This document shows positions 12,421-12,905 of a stretch of 12,905 bases of DNA, piece after piece (position 1 is the first letter of the stretch; the number at the start of each line of letters is the position of its first letter). The notes below the pieces were generated by a model. That model was not told the origin of the DNA. It ran no database searches and saw only the letters and a list, made by a program, of their open reading frames with translations. Made by a program: the position numbers and the translations under genes. Origin of the DNA: CAZNNH01 sp964574335 (GTDB lineage: Bacteria > Acidobacteriota > Vicinamibacteria > Fen-336); the NCBI GenBank assembly GCA_964574335.1, contig CAZNNH010000178.1, positions 1-12,905 of the forward strand, given 5' to 3'.

Positions 12421-12905
12421 GTGATCGTCGAATGCCCTCGGTGCCGGCTCCGCTACGACGTCAGCGGAAGGCCGCCCGGGACCCAGGCGCGCTGCCGCTG
12501 CGGCCGGGTCTTCACCCTGCCCAAGCCGGCCGGCGAGGCCGGCACCATCGCCTGCCCCAACTGCGGGGCCCCGTGCGGGCAGGCCGACGCCAAGTGCGCC
12601 TTCTGCACCACCTCGCTGGCCACCGCCCGTTGCCCGCGCTGCTTCGCCCTGCTCTTCCGCGGGGCCAAGCACTGCGCGGAGTGCGGCAACCGCCTCGACG
12701 TCCCGGCCCGGGCGATGCCTGAAGAGGGGTCCGGACGACCCTGCCCCCGCTGCACCACACCGGAGCGCCCCCAGCCCCTGACCGCTCACCTGGTCGGCGA
12801 GACCCTGATCGACCAGTGCCCCGAGTGTGGGGGGCTGTGGGTGGACCAGGAGGCCTTCGAGCGGCTCACCGAGAAGGCCGACCAGCAGCAGAGCGCCCAG
12901 GCGGC
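12421..12905 (+). CDS. Multi-zinc-ribbon protein, N-terminal part
   Basis: Begins with GTG at 12421 and stays open to the right edge (161 complete codons visible). The sequence is a string of Cys pairs: CPRC and CRC (residues 5-27, an MJ0042-like ribbon); CPNC and CAFC (about 45-62); CPRC and CAEC (about 71-89); and finally CPRC with CPECGGLWVDQEAFERL (about 108-148), the pattern of zf-TFIIB domains (PF13453 type). The order ribbon, double ribbon, zf-TFIIB is typical of uncharacterised zinc-ribbon proteins in Acidobacteriota and Deltaproteobacteria-like groups, which often continue into membrane or peptidase domains. The C-terminal part lies outside the window, so no function is assigned. It is 58 bases downstream of murJ but has its own -10 box. 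Confidence 0.85.
   Translation, partial: MIVECPRCRLRYDVSGRPPGTQARCRCGRVFTLPKPAGEAGTIACPNCGAPCGQADAKCAFCTTSLATARCPRCFALLFRGAKHCAECGNRLDVPARAMPEEGSGRPCPRCTTPERPQPLTAHLVGETLIDQCPECGGLWVDQEAFERLTEKADQQQSAQA

Noticed and set aside
1..12905. CRISPR arrays, tRNA or rRNA genes, insertion sequences
   Set aside because: No regularly spaced repeats, no tRNA-like cloverleaf or rRNA segments, and no transposase-like frames or paired terminal repeats were noticed on reading both strands.

Overview
This is a high-GC bacterial window with genes on both strands. The housekeeping-type genes end almost every codon in G or C. MurJ and Sec-type signal peptides with lipoprotein boxes indicate a Gram-negative-type envelope. 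Gene style (zinc-ribbon proteins, parallel beta-helix protein, TPR-like and alpha/beta hydrolase families) suggests an uncultured Acidobacteriota, Myxococcota or similar lineage, but this is inference; no marker gene here settles it.

Layout. (a) 1-2367, minus strand: the start of a gene with a receiver-like domain that lacks the phospho-acceptor Asp (runs off the left edge), preceded by a 649-aa exported right-handed beta-helix protein. (b) 2368-3188: about 0.8 kb with no convincing gene; it holds a promoter-like -10 box, a doubtful 66-aa ORF and a strong hairpin. (c) 3189-10599, plus strand: about a dozen small genes, mostly of unknown function. They include two predicted lipoproteins, a HigB/HigA toxin-antitoxin pair with its own promoter and palindromic operator, a TPR-like protein, a secreted alpha/beta hydrolase, a stand-alone ClpX-type zinc-finger protein coupled to a small AbrB-like protein, three further exported proteins and a decayed DUF3592 gene. 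(d) 10667-12905, plus strand: a 34-aa basic ORF, the lipid II flippase MurJ, and the start of a multi-zinc-ribbon protein that runs off the right edge.

Block (c) looks like an accessory region. Its first genes have clearly lower GC3 than MurJ (67-69% against 98% over the first 42 codons, counted by hand), it carries an addiction module, and it contains gene debris. No integrase, transposase, tRNA or attachment site is visible, so how it was gained is not shown. The genes do not form one recognisable pathway. The only tightly linked functional unit is higB-higA. The run from the hydrolase through the ClpX-type zinc finger to the AbrB-like protein has overlapping genes and is probably co-transcribed, but a shared role is unproven.
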